Positions 62,733 through 64,000 of a stretch of 64,000 nucleotides of DNA are shown one piece after another. The translations under genes and the position numbers were made by a program. How positions within the stretch are numbered: the first letter of the stretch is position 1; every line of letters starts with the position of its first letter. Source of the DNA: an uncultured Bacteroidia bacterium. Its GTDB lineage: Bacteria; Bacteroidota; Bacteroidia; Bacteroidales; Prolixibacteraceae. The notes beneath the pieces were generated by a model that searched no databases, was not told where the DNA came from, and worked only from the letters and a program-made list of their open reading frames with translations. The stretch is from contig CAIYPA010000458.1 in assembly GCA_903927965.1 (NCBI GenBank), forward strand, positions 1 through 64,000, in the 5' to 3' direction.

Positions 62733-63593
62733 ATGGAGACTATTTTGCGAATTGCTGTTCAGACCAAGGGTCGTTTAAACGAAGATTCAATGACTTTGCT
62801 TGGTGAAACAGGTATAAAACTGGTTACTGGCAGCCGAAGGTTGATTTCTGCCGCCAAGAATTTCCCTTTGGAAGCCTTGTTTTTGCGCGATGACGATATT
62901 CCGCAATGTGTTGCCGACGGGGTTGCGGATATTGGGGTTGTTGGTTTAAATGAAGTACTTGAACAGCAGAAAACCGTGGACATTGTGAAACATCTTGGTT
63001 TCAGCAAATGCCGGTTATCGCTTGCGATTCCTAAAGACATTCAATATATTGGTCTGGAATGGTTTTCAGGAAAGAAAATCGCCACATCTTACCCAAGGGT
63101 ACTTAAGGATTTTCTTTCCAAAAACAATATTGAAGCGGATATTCATTTTATTGCCGGGTCTGTTGAAATTGCACCTGGTATCGGTTTGGCTGATGCCATA
63201 TTCGACATTGTAAGTTCAGGCAGTACGCTGATCAGCAATCGGTTGAAAGAGGTTCAAACTATTATTGAATCGGAAGCTGTAATGGTCGCAACGCCAAACC
63301 TTTCAAAAGAGAAGCAGGCTATTCTCGACGAACTTATTTTTCGTATCGAAGCGGTCGAGAAGGGGAGGGGCAAGAAATACATTTTGCTGAATGCACCAAA
63401 TGATAAACTGGACCAGATCATCCAGGTACTTCCTGGAATGACGTCCCCGACGATTATGCCATTGGCAAGAAGTGGTTGGAGTTCCCTTCATTCTGTAATC
63501 AATGAACGCGAGTTCTGGGAGGTAATTGGAAAGCTGAAAAAAAATGGTGCCGAAGGGATCCTTGTTTTACCTATCGAAAAAATGATTTTATAA
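62733..63593 (+). CDS. hisG: ATP phosphoribosyltransferase, long form
   Basis: 286 residues with the catalytic domain (RIAVQTKGRLNEDSMTLL; VADGVADIGVVGLNEVLE) and the PRPP-binding loop DIVSSGSTL near 170-178. A C-terminal ACT-like regulatory domain (about 215-286) is present, so this is the long HisG form that needs no HisZ and is inhibited by histidine. It catalyses the first step of histidine synthesis. It lies behind the leader peptide and attenuator and 11 bases before hisD. Confidence 0.97.
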   Translation: METILRIAVQTKGRLNEDSMTLLGETGIKLVTGSRRLISAAKNFPLEALFLRDDDIPQCVADGVADIGVVGLNEVLEQQKTVDIVKHLGFSKCRLSLAIPKDIQYIGLEWFSGKKIATSYPRVLKDFLSKNNIEADIHFIAGSVEIAPGIGLADAIFDIVSSGSTLISNRLKEVQTIIESEAVMVATPNLSKEKQAILDELIFRIEAVEKGRGKKYILLNAPNDKLDQIIQVLPGMTSPTIMPLARSGWSSLHSVINEREFWEVIGKLKKNGAEGILVLPIEKMIL

Positions 63594-63604
63594 ATTTATT
63601 CGTC

Positions 63605-64000
63605 ATGAAGATTTACCGCTACCCACTGTTAAAATCGTGGCCGGAAATTACAAAACGGCCATTTGCCGATCATTCAGATAAAATTGAAACTGTCCGCGAA
63701 GTGATGGAGAATATCCGTGAAAATGGAGATGATGCGCTACATGAATATACAAAACGTTTTGACAAGGTCGATCTCGTTGATTTTAAGGTTACTCCCGATG
63801 AAATCGAAGAGGCTGTCCTGAAAGTCGATACAGATCTTAAAAGGGCCATTGCTGTTGCGGCCAATAACATCGACTTGTTTCATGTTGCGCAGAAGATTCC
63901 GCACCGGATTATTGAAACAATGCCTGGTGTTAAATGTTGGCAGAAATCGGTTCCGATCGAATATGTCGGGCTGTATATTCCCGGAGGATCGGCCCCCTTG
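63605..64000 (+). CDS. hisD: Histidinol dehydrogenase (5' part, cut by window edge)
   Basis: 132 codons are visible, starting at the ATG at 63605 and running open to the window edge. The start MKIYRYPLLKSWPEITKRP, then ENIRENGDDALHEYTKRFD and VPIEYVGLYIPGGSAPL, match the N-terminal part of HisD, which oxidises histidinol to histidine with NAD and zinc. The second gene of the his operon, 11 bases after hisG; the rest of the operon lies outside. Confidence 0.95.
   Translation, partial: MKIYRYPLLKSWPEITKRPFADHSDKIETVREVMENIRENGDDALHEYTKRFDKVDLVDFKVTPDEIEEAVLKVDTDLKRAIAVAANNIDLFHVAQKIPHRIIETMPGVKCWQKSVPIEYVGLYIPGGSAPL

Noticed and set aside
1-64000. Search for tRNA, rRNA and classical insertion sequences
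   Set aside because: No cloverleaf-like gene, rRNA segment or IS with a DDE transposase was recognised by eye in the gene-free stretches; weak or unusual tRNAs could be missed.

Overview
The window reads as a chromosomal segment of a Bacteroidota bacterium, probably of the Marinilabiliales type (the order is inferred). The signs are MacB/FtsX-type ABC permeases, lipoproteins with six-bladed propeller and PD40 repeats, long-form HisG, GH3/GH105/GH106 glycosidases, PD-(D/E)XK transposase-family genes, and an AT-rich background. No rRNA, tRNA, CRISPR array or classical insertion sequence was recognised.

Layout. 1-10.5 kb: an ABC export cluster with three FtsX-type permeases (the first cut by the window edge), one ATPase and a propeller lipoprotein. 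It is interrupted by a PIN antitoxin/toxin pair whose toxin looks internally deleted and by an AAA-DUF4143 gene, and is followed by an intact PIN pair (10.7-11.3 kb). 11.6-14.2 kb: an outer-membrane protein and a lipoprotein. 14.3-20.6 kb: secreted hydrolases (SGNH, GH3, CE1-like esterase, type B carboxylesterase) plus an unlisted 53-codon remnant of a second carboxylesterase. 20.6-25.4 kb: two ammonium transporter/P-II pairs and an outer-membrane protein, read leftward, with repeated operator-like boxes upstream. 25.8-35 kb: a metallophosphatase, argH and gltBD. Ammonium uptake, P-II signalling and glutamate synthase therefore sit together as a nitrogen-assimilation block.

35-44.8 kb: a PD-(D/E)XK transposase-family gene inside a near-perfect 24-bp inverted repeat, a nitroreductase, a small FtsZ/tubulin-like protein with an export signal, mnmA, mntH, a methyltransferase, an OmpA/PD40/TPR protein and class II aldolase. 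44.9-51.4 kb: a GH71/99-like protein, a GH106-type rhamnosidase and a divergent AraC regulator.

51.8-60.2 kb is the most unusual part: one strand encodes a membrane cytochrome b-like protein, a membrane-anchored Fe-S/FAD/NAD(P) oxidoreductase, 20-heme and 28-heme c-type cytochromes, an outer-membrane beta-barrel protein and a lipoprotein with an OB-like domain. The set is what would be expected of an electron conduit from the cytoplasmic membrane to the cell surface. Its biochemical role is inferred.

60.3-64 kb: a second PD-(D/E)XK gene bracketed by two related palindromes, a GH105 hydrolase, and the start of a histidine operon (hisG, partial hisD). The operon is preceded by an unlisted 15-codon leader peptide with a run of four His codons and a terminator hairpin, a classical-looking attenuator. 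Intergenic regions hold three kinds of repeat: terminator-like palindromes of the AAACCyTCAAGG type, G-rich heptanucleotide tracts, and isolated dispersed repeats.
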